DNA from: Siphonodentalium dalli
Taxonomy: Eukaryota > Mollusca > Scaphopoda > Gadilida > Siphonodentaliidae
Reading direction: 5' to 3'
DNA length: 64,000 bases
Assembly (NCBI GenBank): GCA_032622095.1
Contig: CP136063.1
Span: forward strand, 185,175,956 to 185,239,955
The position numbers and the translations under genes are program-made. The notes beneath the pieces are model-generated. The model worked only from the letters and a program-made list of their open reading frames with translations. It made no database searches and was not told where the DNA came from. Of this stretch, positions 33,564 through 44,760 are shown one piece after another. Each line of letters opens with the position of its first letter. The stretch's first letter is position 1.

Positions 33564-34169
33564 TTGATAATGGGTGACATAATGTTACATAGGGCAAGAA
33601 TCGGTGCATTTCACAATCTTGCTGTCAGGCTGTCAGGGATGGGGCGTCTTTGGGTGAAACAATCAAAAACATGCTTGTTTTATATCATGTTACGCTTACG
33701 TGGACTGGATCTTATAACTGCCTTAACATTGACACTGTTGGTTTTCATTTTCTTCCCGATGGAACAATTATGCGCTCTCAAACATATATTGGCAGGCAAG
33801 AAACTATCTAATTCTCCAAATTCCGATGATAAAAAGACGAAGATGAACACTAAATTTGCGATGTCACGCACAACTGTATTCCTCTTCACATGCGTGACAT
33901 TTCTAACAGTATTAGCGGTATCTTTAGCAAAGGCTCTTTTGGTCCTGGCAGGAGACGTGGAGACTAACCCAGGCCCCTCAACCGAACAACACAATCACTC
34001 GATACTTGTACTGAATACACAGAGTATCAGAAATAAAGTAGATATACTTGCAGCCGAAACATCAAGTGGGGAGTACGACATATGTCTATTAACCGAGTCA
34101 TGGCTCGATCATTCTATCCCGGATTCAGAAATTCATCTTCCTGGCTACCATGATCCAAAGAAAGGATAG
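33564..34169 (+). pseudogene. LINE-3 ORF2 N-terminus, 2A motif and endonuclease start
   Basis: This is a 201-codon frame. Two hydrophobic stretches are visible, the second (VFLFTCVTFLTVLAVSLAKA) about 10 residues before the 2A motif. The endonuclease then starts with HSILVLNTQSIRNKV and ICLLTESWLD (the catalytic Asn and Glu). The frame breaks near 34166 at an A/G run; the next frame resumes at GGGVCIYV. The 2A would release the N-terminal ~138 residues from the enzyme part, or act as a signal sequence as proposed for some LINE 2As. Confidence 0.82.
33951..33977 (+). other. 2A ribosome-skipping motif (GDVETNPGP)
   Basis: Codons read G-D-V-E-T-N-P-G-P, a full match to the D-V-E-x-N-P-G-P consensus, preceded by AKALLVLA as expected for the helical upstream part. 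It is in frame between the N-terminal part and the endonuclease of LINE-3. Confidence 0.92.
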
Positions 34170-34189
34170 ATGGCAGAACAGGAGGGGGT

Positions 34190-35122
34190 GTGTGTATTTA
34201 CGTTTGTAACACTATACCATTCAAAATACGCGATGAACTTGACAGTGACGAACTAGAAAATATCTGGATAGAGGTTACAATTAACACAAAACGTTGTCTT
34301 GTAGGATGTTTTTATCGCCCTCCCAACTCCCCCGCAAACCTGTGGACAAAAATTAATGATAACATTTCTCTTGCGCGCGATGGCGACCTGGATGTCATAA
34401 TAGGTGGAGATTTCAATGAAAACTATGTACACAACGGTAATGGTAAAATAAACGGCATATGTAGCGAACGAGGTTTTACCCAACTGGTCACTGATAAAAC
34501 GCATTTTACTGAAAATTCCTCATCCATTCTCGACTTGCTCATGACTAGCAACCCTGACCTTGTTGATTCCCCTTGTGTTCTTGGCAACATATTCGACAAC
34601 CCAATTAGGTATCACTATCCGGTCGTTGCTCAGATAAAACTTTTGAAAAATAAATCGGCTACAACTCTCACTAGACGTTTCTGGAATTATAATCTGGCTG
34701 ACTTCGATGCCATGAATGAAGACTTCTTGAGCTGGAACTATGATGATAATACACCATTTGAACTATCAGCTCATGCAGATAACTTGACTGCAAACATTCA
34801 AAAGGTATGCAGTGAAAATATCCCCAATAAGATAGTACTGATCCGGAAAGGTAGTCCCCAATGGCTTACGTGTAATGTACGGAAACCGATGAGGCAACGA
34901 AATCAATTACATAAGATAGCTAAAAGGAAAAACACACCACAAACATGGGCAAACTTCAGATCTAAACGTAATGAAACTACATCGGCTATTAGAAAAAGCA
35001 AACGTGATTATAACACCAAGAATGAAAACACATTGAATAGCCCATCACATGACCAGTCTTCTTGGTGGAAAACCCTCCAAAAAATAGTATTTGCTACCAG
35101 TGATATATCAATACCCCCTTGA
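34190..35122 (+). pseudogene. LINE-3 AP endonuclease, main part
   Basis: VGCFYRPPNSP, IIGGDFNENYV (GDxN catalytic block), SSILDLLMTSNPD (D at the active site) and RYHYPVVAQI follow in order. The last motif is normally SDHxPV; Ser-Asp have become Arg-Tyr, so the final catalytic Asp is lost while His remains. The linker (SPQWLTCNVRKPMRQRNQL, WWKTLQKI) follows. The frame ends in TGA at 35120 after a C run (35112-35116), and the true frame shifts. Confidence 0.82.
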
Positions 35123-35677
35123 ACACCAACGGCGACTTCCTGATCTCACCAACTGAAAAATCAAATGCTTTCAATTCGTATTTTTGTAAAATTTCATCAG
35201 TTGATGACATCGGGGAAACGCCTACCAGTCCTTGAACCGGATAACTCCATATCCACATTAAGCGATATAAAAATCACAGCCGCTGACATTTACAAAGCAT
35301 TAAAAAGTCTTAAAATATCTAAGTCAAGTGGTCCCGACGGAATAAGTCCGAGAGTTTTGAAAAGTTGTGCCTCCTCGCTCTGTGAACCTCTTGAATTCTA
35401 TTTTAAAACATTTACCGAAAACAGTTACTACCCACACCAGTGGAAGCGTTCAGATGTTACATCTATATTTAAGAGTGGTGATCCCGGTCTTATATCAAAT
35501 TACCGACCAATTTCTCGTCTAAGCTGCGTCTCAAAGGTCTATGAAAAATGTATTTATAAATATCTATGGGAATTTCTTGATGAAAACTCCTATCATTTTA
35601 CCAAGCTGGTTTCATGCGCAACGATTCAACAGTTTTTCAACTTACCGAAATATATGACAATATATGTCGATCATTAG
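35123..35677 (+). pseudogene. LINE-3 RT finger domain
   Basis: Between 35110 and 35225 the coding text lies in another phase (NTNGDFLISPTEKSNAFNSY). From 35165 the original phase gives KISKSSGPDGISPRVLK, YYPHQWKRSDVTSIFKSGD and NYRPISRLSCVSKVYEK. A further shift near 35610 moves the text to the RT palm frame, after which this frame is shadow. Confidence 0.8.
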
Positions 35678-36537
35678 ACGACGGAAAAGAGGTCCGGTGT
35701 ATATTCTGTGACATAAGTAAAGCATTCGATAAAGTCTGGCACCGTGGCCTCTTGAACAAACTGACAAAAATTGGTATAAGAGGGAACTTGTATAACTTGA
35801 TGAAATCGTATCTAGAATGTAGACAACACCAGGTTGTCATAGACGGCACACGTTCGGAACTACAAGATGTAACAGCAGGTGTGCCGCAAGGCTTAGTATT
35901 ACGCCCACTTCTGTTTTTAATTTATATTAATGATATAACCGAAAATATACGGTGCAACATTCGTCTATTTGCTGATGACACTTCTCTATTTCTTACTATC
36001 GAAGACCCCACCATGGCCGCAAAATTAATCAACGATGACCTCGAAACTCTCATGTGTTGGGCATCGGAATGGCTTGTAAAATTCAATCCCCTGAAAACGG
36101 AATCTCTCTTAATCTCCAGGAAAGTAACACCAGTATATCATCCACATTTGACCATGGGAACCGCGACAATTGTTGAGGTTGACAGCCATAAACATCTGGG
36201 ACTTACTTTCGACAACATGGGCTCTTGGGGTATCCACATCAGATCTATGCTTGACAAAGCACGGAGTCGAGTAAATCTAGTACGTAAACACAGATACAGG
36301 CTAAGCAGAGTAACGCTTGAAAAAATACATTATACATTTATCCGACCAATACTGGAATATGCCTACCCTGTTTGGGATAACTGCCCTGATTATCTTAGTG
36401 ATGACATTGAAAAGGTTCAGTTTGAAATGGCCCGAATAGTAACAGGTGCAACCACCAGTACGAGTAACGCGCTTCTTTTATCAGAAACTGACTGGGAACT
36501 CCTCTCCTCACGTCGTAGAAAACACAAACTCTGCTAA
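35608..36537 (+). pseudogene. LINE-3 RT palm and thumb, catalytic motifs intact
   Basis: Starting at AGFMRNDSTVFQLTEIYDNI the frame carries motif A CIFCDISKAFDKVWH (Asp 33 of the ATG frame at 35614), AGVPQGLVLRPLLFLIYIND, and RLFADDTSLF (Asp 121 and 122). The thumb reads WLVKFNPLKTESLLIS, HKHLGLTFDNMGSW and FIRPILEYAYPVWDNC. Two changes in the usual GVPQGSVLGP block (S to L, G to R) are noted. The stop at 36535 lies inside the thumb/C-terminal region and is probably premature. Confidence 0.88.
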
Positions 36538-37104
36538 ATTTTTTAAATGATACGCGGAACTGCCCCATCAATCTTAAGAAACTATGTACGACCAATCCAG
36601 GCAAATAATTCCAGGTATAATTTGAACATATAAGACTACCCTCGAATATTAACTATGATTATTACATGGATTCGTTCTTACCAGCGGCAACTACTGAATG
36701 GAACAAACTGCCGGAATCTACAAAGGGCAGCAGTACAATCGAAGAATTCAAAAAGGAACTCAGCCGTGAGAGTATGCGTCCACCAACCCATTTGTATCAT
36801 AGTACATGCCGTAAATCTCATATCCTTCATACCCGGTTAAGACTGAATTGTAGCCACCTGAGTGGTGACCTGACAGATAATCATGTAAAAAAAGCCCCTT
36901 CTGTTTATGTGGGGAACTTGAGACAACTTACCACTATCTCTTTGAATGTACTTTCTATCAAGAGCACAGAAGAGAACTATATGACTCCCTACCCAATGTT
37001 GCCCTATCTGAAAACACTCTATTGTGGGGATCAATGGAGCTTAGCCTTCGCGAAAACAAACAAATATTTAATGCAGTTCAGACATATATCATGAGAACAA
37101 AAAG
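36538..37104 (+). pseudogene. LINE-3 ORF2 C-terminal region
   Basis: A frame from about 36666 reads SFLPAATTEWNKLPESTKG, the CR1/Jockey C-terminal signature, then HTRLRLNCSHLSGDL. After the seven-A run at 36887-36893 the coding text shifts phase and continues as FCLCGELETTYHYLFECTFY, the terminal zinc motif (C-x-C...H-x4-C), to a stop near 37102. Confidence 0.8.
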
Positions 37105-37365
37105 ATTTCCATGATTCTATCACCTGTACGGACAGCGAACTGCTTTGGACTCTGGTCGAGTTTTGCGGCAGCATGATATTCCTCACTATACATGTCTAAT
37201 TACTTATTGACCAATGCAACATATCAATAATTGCGCTTGACCCCTCCCATGGCGCCTGACACACGAAGAATAGTATAACGGGCATCATTATTATTACTAT
37301 TACGTAACAACTCAACTCAATTATTGAACACTTCTCACAAGTACCCCTCTCCCAGCATCTCATCC

Positions 37366-37369
37366 CCTT

Positions 37370-37451
<82 letters not shown>

Positions 37452-37475
37452 GCTCTCTCTCTCACTCTCTCCCGT
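37366..37475. repeat. CT dinucleotide microsatellite
   Basis: About 110 bp of (CT)n have a few TCAC and TTTCG interruptions, just downstream of the LINE-3 tail. The Ser/Leu-rich open frame across it is an artefact. Confidence 0.97.
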
Positions 37476-37681
37476 CCTCTATATGTCTTTCTCCTTCACA
37501 ATCTCTCTCACTGCTTCTCACGACAACAACATTATACTATAAGATATATATTTTGTGCCAATACTCGTAATTAAAAGTTGGCTAAATCGATTCCTATGGC
37601 GTTCCGTCGAGATGTGTTGAAGGTGTTCGCACATAACATCACTGCGGTCATGCAAAAGTGCTACCACAAACACATATGAAG

Positions 37682-37863
37682 TAATTATGGAATCCTATTA
37701 GGGCCACTTGCTAATGGCGCTTTCGGCGCACTTTTTGTCGCTTTCGGCGCACGCCGAAACATACCCTAATGGCGCACTTTTTGTCGCTTCCGGCGCGCGC
37801 CATTAGGGAGTGGACCTAATAGTATGCCTAATTATGGAATCTTATTAGGGCCACTTGCTAATG
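37682..37863. mobile_element. Small GC-rich foldback insertion with 35-bp direct repeats
   Basis: A 35-bp sequence beginning TAATTATGGAATC and ending CACTTGCTAATG occurs at 37682-37716 and 37829-37863 with one difference. The 112 bp between hold two copies of GCGCACTTTTTGTCGCTT and an inverted pair, GGCCACTTGCTAATGGCGC against GCGCGCGCCATTAGGGAGTG. The GC-rich hairpin core contrasts with the AT-rich surroundings. It interrupts or abuts LINE-4. It may be a MITE-like insertion or a local rearrangement. Confidence 0.55.
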
Positions 37864-38690
37864 CCGACGCACAAGCCGAGATAAATAGAATTACCGGCAA
37901 ACTGAAAATTTTACTTCTGTCAACGACAAAAGTTAAACAAACGGATAAGCGTGTCATAACACACAAAAGAAAAAATAGCCGCCCTTGGTTCGCATATTCC
38001 GTTCGCGCGCACGCGAACGGCGTATAGAAGAGAACCGCACGCGATACCGCACAAACCCAATTGTCTCCAACAAATTAAAAATGATTAATAGTAGACAACA
38101 ATACTAAATGGCATTAACCAGAAGTAAAATGAAATATAATGCGGGTATAAGAACAAAGTTACATAACTTTCGCACTAATTCCAGCAAAGATTTCTGGAAA
38201 CTTCTTAACGAAATTAGTGGACCCAAAAAGACGCGTGAACTATCACGCCCCACAGTAGAGAGCTTTAGATCGCACTACGAAAAGGAAGAACTCGCGTTAT
38301 CGGCTATGGCAGATTCAGGCGTCAGCCAAACCAATAACCCAACCAGAGTCCAACCCGGAATCACGACAGATGACAATTCTTTGAACGGGCCAATTTCTAA
38401 AACCGAAATAGAGAACGTCGTTAAATTGTTGAAATCAGGCAAGGCCCCGGGATTTGACAATGTTGATAACCCATTTATTAAACATAGATGGCCATTTATA
38501 GGTGACTTTTATACATCTTACTTTAATGTTATATTCGATACAGGTGTTATTCCAACTGAATGGAATATTGGAGTTATTAGCCCCATCTTCAAAAATTAGA
38601 ATGACTCTTCAAATCCAGACAACTACCACAGGATAACACTCTTGCGTTGAATGTCAAAAGTTTTCACCAGTATCCTAATAGTGCAGCGGC
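37864..38690 (+). pseudogene. LINE-4: endonuclease-RT linker and RT finger fragment
   Basis: Text from 37864 includes AEINRITGKLKILLLSTTKV and RKNSRPWFAYSVRA, the linker of CR1/L2-like elements. A frame at 38108-38599 has KDFWKLLNEISGPKK, then EIENVVKLLKSGKAPGFDNV, GVIPTEWNIGVISPIFKN, and, after a TAG at 38597, NPDNYHRITLLR. This is the beginning of an RT of the LINE-1 type. Both ends are truncated: no endonuclease core upstream and no palm domain downstream of about 38690. Confidence 0.75.
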
Positions 38691-38990
38691 CAAACGTCAA
38701 AAGTGGTCGGGTACCCCTACCCACGGTAGAAAAAGTTGAAACCAAATTTGTTTGAAGGAGAAATATATACTGTTGACGAAAATGATAGTGAAAAATAACG
38801 GAATTGGTGGTGGCTATTGTCAAATCGACGATGAACAATACCCACCTGTCTCTTTTTCCAGAAATTAACGATTTTGGTAAAGCGAGCATTGCGGCTATGT
38901 CCTAAATTATTTGCCCACATTGTTATTGTTAAAATTACTATATCATACCATTTCTCTAGCTGATATGCAAAAAGTGTTGGTTAATTTAGA
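38691..38990. other. Unannotated DNA
   Basis: RT similarity stops abruptly near 38690. Nothing recognisable follows until the ~366-bp repeat pair. Confidence 0.45.
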
Positions 38991-39800
38991 TTTTCCTGCC
39001 ATATGGAGCCGATACATTTATTTTTTGCTGAAAAATCGCTCTTTTTCACAAAAATATTATTTTTCAAACATTATCATTCAAACAGATATTGCAATAATGG
39101 CGAAATATTTAATCCATATGGTGTAGTAGTTATCTGACAACCATATGAAGAAAGAAGTTAACAGATATTTTTAACGGTTTGCGAGATACTGGATTTTAGA
39201 TACCCCTCCCCCAAGCACGTTTCTGGTCGAAAATATACATATTTTTATAACGATTTTACAAACATTTTCTAATTGATCTTAATGGGACCCAATATGAATC
39301 TTGTACTGACCGTTTTGTCCAGAGATACCGTTTAATTGATTACAGATGTGTTTAGGCTTCCAGACCCCCAATTACAACAACAACATATGTTATTCATAAC
39401 AGGTAATTCTGCATGCATTAACATCGATTTTATAATACTAAAATAGTTGTAATAAACAACACATGACCACCTATATAATCCATATGGCTCAGTAGTGATC
39501 TGGACATAACAAATAAAAAGAATTTGACCTAAATTTTGAACGGTTTGCAAGATATTGGATTTATGTACCGCTCCCCCGAACGCGTTTTGGTACAAAAATA
39601 CATATTTATGATAACGACAAGACAAATTTTTCTAAATGATTCTAATGGGCATCAAATCATGATCCACGTGATGAAAACCTGATCCGTAGACAACGCGAGC
39701 GTGGTTAAAGATGTCCTCATGCTTTCAAACCCCCAGTTATATGCAACAACACATGTTATTTATAACATGCATGTAATTTTAAATTAATATATGTTCTAAA
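38990..39800. repeat. Diverged ~366-bp tandem repeat, about two copies
   Basis: Blocks recur at a constant offset of 364-367 bp. AACGGTTTGCGAGATACTGG at 39173 matches 39539. CATATTTTTATAACGA near 39238 matches near 39603. The CAACAACATATGTTATT-type block near 39375 matches near 39745. Divergence is high, so the duplication is old. Confidence 0.75.
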
Positions 39801-39959
39801 CGACACATAATATAGACTAACATAATAGTACATAATAAAAACATTGTTGCTGCCATAGTGATTGTTAGAGTCCCTCTAAATCGACCCAAATGTAGAAACA
39901 ATGGATATTGTATTTTATATATCAAACTAGTCCGACCAAGGTGGCAAGCGTTAGTTCAA

Positions 39960-42150
39960 ATATGTTCTATACTTCGAGGTCCCCCTACACTATTATAAGT
40001 ATTGGAACACAATAACTGAAAGAATATGATCTCATTATTAACTGAGGGTGTGTACAAAGGATAGTTATATCAGGAAATACACAATGTTTATGGATGTGCT
40101 GGTTCCCGAAATAGTGTAGCACTTTATAAAACGCGGCTGCGTGGCGAATATGAAAGGCGAATTTTCTATTTTTCTAGATTACTCTACCCGAGTTAAAGTC
40201 TTGAACACAATACGAACTGAAGCTATATGCTCTCTATTTTAACAGATAGTGTGACCGGAATGTAGTGCTGTCAGAGAATACATACTTTGTCTGGGTGGCT
40301 TGTGCCTGTGTCGCTTTACACAAAGCGGTTGATAAATAAGACCGACGTATGTTTTGGGGACTCCCCCTGCACAATTGAAGACTTGAAGTGTTAAAGTTGA
40401 ACAAACCACGAACTGAAAAGTTTGCTCTAAATATTGACTGAGGATGTGAGCAAAGGATATAAATATCAGAACATACATAATGCTTATGGGTGGGATGGTT
40501 CCCGAAAGCCTTTGAACTTTACAACAATCGGATGGCAAACGCTAAAGGCGAATAGATTTTGTTTTGTGGGACCCCTTTATAAGCACATTTAAACTCTTGA
40601 ACACACCATGCGCCGAATATATATTCTCTTATTAACTGACAGTGAACGAACGGTAGTGCTCTCAGGGAATATACAATTTATATGGGTAGTTTGGTTCCCA
40701 AAATCCTAGGGTACTTCACAAAAGGCTGGCAAATACGAAAGTTGAATTTTCTTTGAACACCTACCCATTTAAAGTCTTAAACACACCCCGAATTGAATGA
40801 ATATGCACTCAATATTAACTGAGGGCGTGGATAAATGGTAGGAAATTCGGGAAATACACATCTGTAATGAGTGGGTTGGTTTCCGAATGTCTGGGACACA
40901 TCTTTTATGGACGGATTGGTTCTTGAATGTCTGGGTCACTTTACAAAAAGCGGTTGGCAAATGAGACAGGCGAATACTCACTGTTTTGGGGGAACCCCTT
41001 AACCCATTTAATATCTTGAACACAGAATGTGCTGAAGTTATATGCTCTCCTACTTAGCTGAGTGTGTGAAAATGCTATCACGGAATTATCAATTTATATG
41101 GGTAGTTTGGTTCCCCCGAAATCCTGTGAACTTTACAAAAAGCTGCTGGCAAATACGAAAGGCGAATGTTTCTATGTTTTGAGTACCCCACTATCCCACT
41201 TGAAGTCTTAAACAAATACTATGCTCTCAATGTTAACCGAGGGCGTGGACAAATGGTAGTATTTTCCAGAAATACGAATCTGTAATGGATGAAATGGTTC
41301 CCTTGCAGTTTACAACAAGCGGCCGGCAAACGAAAAGGGCTAATTTTCATTGTCTTATGGGACTCCAATACCTATTTGATGTCTTAATCACACCACTAGC
41401 TGGATGCATATGCTATCAATATCACCCGAGATTGTGGCCGAATGGCTGTTGTGTCAAAAAGTTGCAATGCTCTCGCGAAGCAACCGTTCGCAAAAACACC
41501 GTGGTAAAGCAGTTGGCAAACGATAATGGCGACTTTTAAGGGACCCCTAAACCATTGAACCCATCATGCACTGAATGGATGTGCTCTTAATGTCAAACGA
41601 CGATCTCGACAAATGGCTATTCTATCAGGAAATACAGAATTGTTGTAGATGAATTGGTACCCGACAGTCAGCGACACTTTACAAAAAGCGACTGCAACAT
41701 AAATAATGTGATTGTTCACTGTTTGTATTACCCCCTACCCAATTTGAAGACTAGAGAACACACCACGAACTGGAACGATATCCTCACTGACTTGAGTGTA
41801 TGGACAATGGAGAGTTGTATAAGGACGTGCATACTGTATATACTAGTAGGTGGAATGGGTTCAGAAAGCATGAGCACTCAACGAAAAGTGGCTGGAAAAT
41901 AAGAAAGGCACAATTTTGAGGACCCCCTACTTTATTCGAAGTCTTGAAGACGCCACGTGCTGAAATGATATTATCTCAATATTAACCGAGGGCTTGAATT
42001 TTTTTTTAATTTTTATCAGGATATACACATGTGTTGGTTCCCGGAAGTCTGCACCGTGTGCCACTTCACAACAAGCGGTTAGCAAATATTCACTGTTTTA
42101 TGCATCCTACCCTATTTGAAGTCTTGCACACATCGTGTACTGGCTATGTC
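39960..42150. repeat. Ancient ~190-bp satellite, about twelve decayed copies
   Basis: The landmark 'TTTGAAGTCTTGAACACA' or close variants occurs near 39990, 40197, 40385, 40588, 40773, 41013, 41201, 41375, 41555, 41748, 41942 and 42118. Between landmarks each copy has ATGCTCTCAATATTAACTGA, GGGCGTGGACAAATGG, GTTGGTTCCCGAA and ACAAAAAGCGGTTGGCAAA in the same order. Copies differ strongly from each other, unlike the young satellite at the left edge. Confidence 0.85.
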
Positions 42151-42479
42151 ACAATCGAACGGATTGATCATGACATCGCTTGATTCACGCTAGGTTTTGG
42201 TGGCGAAAGATTATGTGTTTATGACAAATGTTAACTGGCTGAACAAATGAAACCAGTATAAATCCACGATGGATTAAAATGGTAAGACATATATAGAATG
42301 ACTTAATACAAAACGTGAACCGTTTGAAGGACGGCCACATTATACAGCGTTTGCACGGTGCACGCTAATATGTGTGCCGGTTTCACTATATAACGGTATG
42401 GGGCGAAACATACCAATTACATGTTGTTTATAATAGTTTGTAATTCTTTTTAACATTGAAATGCTTATTGATTGATCTT

Positions 42480-42660
42480 AAAAGGTTTAGATCATGCCAT
42501 GAATCTCTATTCTGACTAACACCCGTATAAATCATATATTTTGAAGTTTTGACAGGGAGCATTATAAACTCGAAAAAATAACGCGGGGAATATATTTCTT
42601 AGTTATTACCTGTTCCTTAGTTATGTACTTCACTGTACGTGAAGGTTCCAACTCGAAACA
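42480..42660 (+). repeat. Dispersed repeat family R1, copy 1
   Basis: The segment CATGAATCTCTATTC...TTTTGACAGGGAG...TTATAAACTCG...AATATATTTCTTAGTTATT recurs at 57870-58040 (+) and 49068-49150 (-). Its distal part, GTACTTCACTGTACGTGAAGG, recurs near 61508-61530. No coding potential or terminal repeats are clear; it is probably part of a larger transposon. Confidence 0.65.
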
Positions 42661-44118
42661 GCTCATTATCAAGTATATCATGCTACAGCATTCAATAACT
42701 TATGGGACTCGTTTGTCAGCTGATTTGAATAATATTATTTGTCGAATGTGTCAGTTCAGCACGAGCCGAGACGAATTTGAGTACATCTCGTTTAGGAAAC
42801 GAAGTAGTCTCATCTAGACATCGATTCGGACACGTATACACGTGATATTTACTTTAGTTATAATCAGACGGGAATTCGGCAACATAGATTGTTGGTTGTT
42901 GGTCACAAAGAAGCATTGTCGTATATTTTTCGATATAGCCACTTCCGAAATCGACTCATTTTATGGAAATTGGCTAAATCATGAACACAAATTTCAACGA
43001 AAGGTGATTGCAGGAAGATTTGACTATAGGAATCCGAAAAAAATCGACGAGAATATACTCAATCGTGTTGCTAAATTCCGATACATTGTGACAAAAATTA
43101 GGACCCCGGGCTGTTTCTGCAGCCTATTTCTACCCCAATGCTTTAATGAAATATACAAAGTTGTATCGAATTCAACCCGACAAATATCGAGATATTGAGC
43201 GAATGTAACTGCTTCTATACCAACCGTTCCATTCTGTCAAAATTAATTAAACACTGTATTTTTCTCTATTTCGTTACTAGAAATTGCAACATAAAAATAG
43301 AGATGCGCGGTTGTATCGTCGTAGAAGCGCGGTTGGCAACACAGATGCGCGTTTTCGAATGGTCGGTGTGACGATGAGAGTATCTAATAAATTGAATTGA
43401 ATTGAACGACTCACCGTTGTACTGGACGACTGACAATAATATACGAAACATTGGTACTTTTATTTAAAATAAAGAATCGAAAAAAATCATCCAGTGTGGT
43501 TTCGACTTATGTTCTGAACCTCATCTTGGCTTTCCATATAGAAATGTTTTGTTATATATATTAAATGTGCATTGAACTCATGTTTATGATGATGGTTCTG
43601 CGTGGTGAAAGACGAATATTCGGTTCGTGAAATTCTATCTAATTATTGTAATTATGTCTATAATACTAAAACAGATTTAGTGAATCTTTTGTCAGAAATA
43701 ATTTTGCGTTCGTTTTTGGCTTTTCTTCTGTACTGAAACACGGTCAAAACGAGAAAAAGACAATTTGAAGTAAAGCGAAGCACTGTGCTATTGACTTCAA
43801 ACGCGCACAGCCAGATATTACCTTGCTCAATCGTGTTATGTTCGTTTTGAATTATGTATTGTCAGCACGAAATTTTATATAGTTTATATGAACATTCCTT
43901 TACGAAATCATTTTCGTTTGTTTTTCAAGGATTAATTCTGAAGATCGACCGTATTTGCAGGTATCATATTCTTATAAAGAGCGTCCATTCTTCTGTAAAC
44001 ACAAAACGTCAGACAATAAAGAGCGTTATAATTGATGATACTAATTATTCAGATATAGTACAGGAATATTTTACAAAGATATTTAACTGATATATCTACA
44101 TACAAAATAGTCCTTTTC
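42661..44118. other. Unannotated DNA with a LINE-tail-like microsatellite
   Basis: At 43384-43407 AATAAATTGAATTGAATTGA resembles the AATAAA plus short tandem tail of a plus-strand LINE 3' end. A 118-codon frame (42842-43198, GTG start) has no recognised motif. Two TAAAGAGCGT words are at 43975 and 44017. Confidence 0.4.
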
Positions 44119-44760
44119 TTTTTCTATCTGCATTATACCGCTCCTTGTAGACAGAGTATATATGGCAATCCTGATTCAGAGATCCGGAAATTAATTCGAC
44201 ATGCCATCGCCCTACCGTTCGTCGCCATCGACCAGTTGAGTGATGCTTGGTTCGATGTACTGGAAGTAATGGTTAGAGCACAAGAATTGTTCTTTACCAG
44301 AATCAATCGAGTCGAAGACGAGATTTATTCTGGTAAAGAACTATTCGCGTGCTCTGATCGACTTAGAGCTCACTTGATCCCACAATTGGACACAATAGCC
44401 GGTTAGCCACGCCCAACAACGTGATTAACATGTTGAATGTGAATAGATATATCCGAAACAACACGGTCTGGTCCCACTTTGAAGCGCCCGTGCGATTTGC
44501 CTGTTATGAGTTGCGTGTGCCTAACAATGGGATAATCACTTAACTATTCCTTCGCCAGCCTTGGGAATTGGCGTGCTTTACCAAAAATCAGGGAACGATT
44601 GCAACAATGGGATTGTGCTCTAAGAATTGGAAGAATACCCGGAAACAACAGACCACCCAATCGACGACAGCGTGAAAAACTTCTCAGATCATGTGGATAG
44701 AAGGTGACGAAGGTCGTACCATGTGGAATCACTACATCGTCATTGAGCTTGTTGTTGAAC
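44119..44760 (+). pseudogene. MULE transposase fragment split by a MITE
   Basis: A frame from about 44119 to 44265 encodes YLHYTAPCRQSIYGN and IRKLIRHAIALPFVAIDQLS, followed by DAWFDVLE. After the 358-bp MITE the text resumes with ELEEYPETTDHPIDDSVKNF, and then, after a frameshift near 44695, WIEGDEGRTMWNHY. This order, a Q/Y-G-N-D helix, the ALxFV block, and 'W...G...xWNH', is that of the region just after the catalytic domain in animal Mutator-like transposases. The downstream RTNN block and the DDE core are missing. It is a different part of such a transposase from the fragment at 9542-9871. Confidence 0.68.
44266..44623 (+). mobile_element. MITE family M1, copy 1 (inside the MULE fragment)
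   Basis: The 358-bp element starts GTAATGGTTAGAGCACAAG and ends GGATTGTGCTCTAA; the TTAGAGCACAA ends are inverted. Just inside the left end is a 29-bp-armed hairpin (AGAGCACAAGAATTGTTC... paired with ...CGCGTGCTCT near 44346-44375). Flanks GTACTGGAA and GAATTGGAA match at 7 of 9 positions, which may be a worn 9-bp target duplication. Two other copies are at 46981 and 50072 in reverse orientation. Confidence 0.75.

Larger units (their letters stand above)
33540..37310 (+). mobile_element. LINE-3: CR1/Rex1-group retrotransposon with canonical 2A motif, inactive
   Basis: The plus-strand order is an ORF2 N-terminus with a 2A sequence, AP endonuclease, linker, RT with intact FADD, thumb, C-terminal zinc motif, and an ATT-rich tail (37286-37304, CATCATTATTATTACTATTA). 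Seven or so frame breaks inactivate it. No ORF1 is present, so the copy is 5'-truncated or of a type with a single main ORF. It is closer in layout to LINE-2 than to LINE-1. Confidence 0.85.

Noticed and set aside
37324-37542. Ser/Leu-rich small protein
   Set aside because: It is translation of the CT microsatellite.
42842-43198. 118-codon open frame as a host gene
   Set aside because: GTG start, no recognised motif, and no support from neighbours; left as unannotated.
44445-44625. Conserved peptide SHFEAPVRF...CYELRVPNNG across three loci
   Set aside because: The loci are copies of one MITE; conservation is at the DNA level, and frames break in the third copy.
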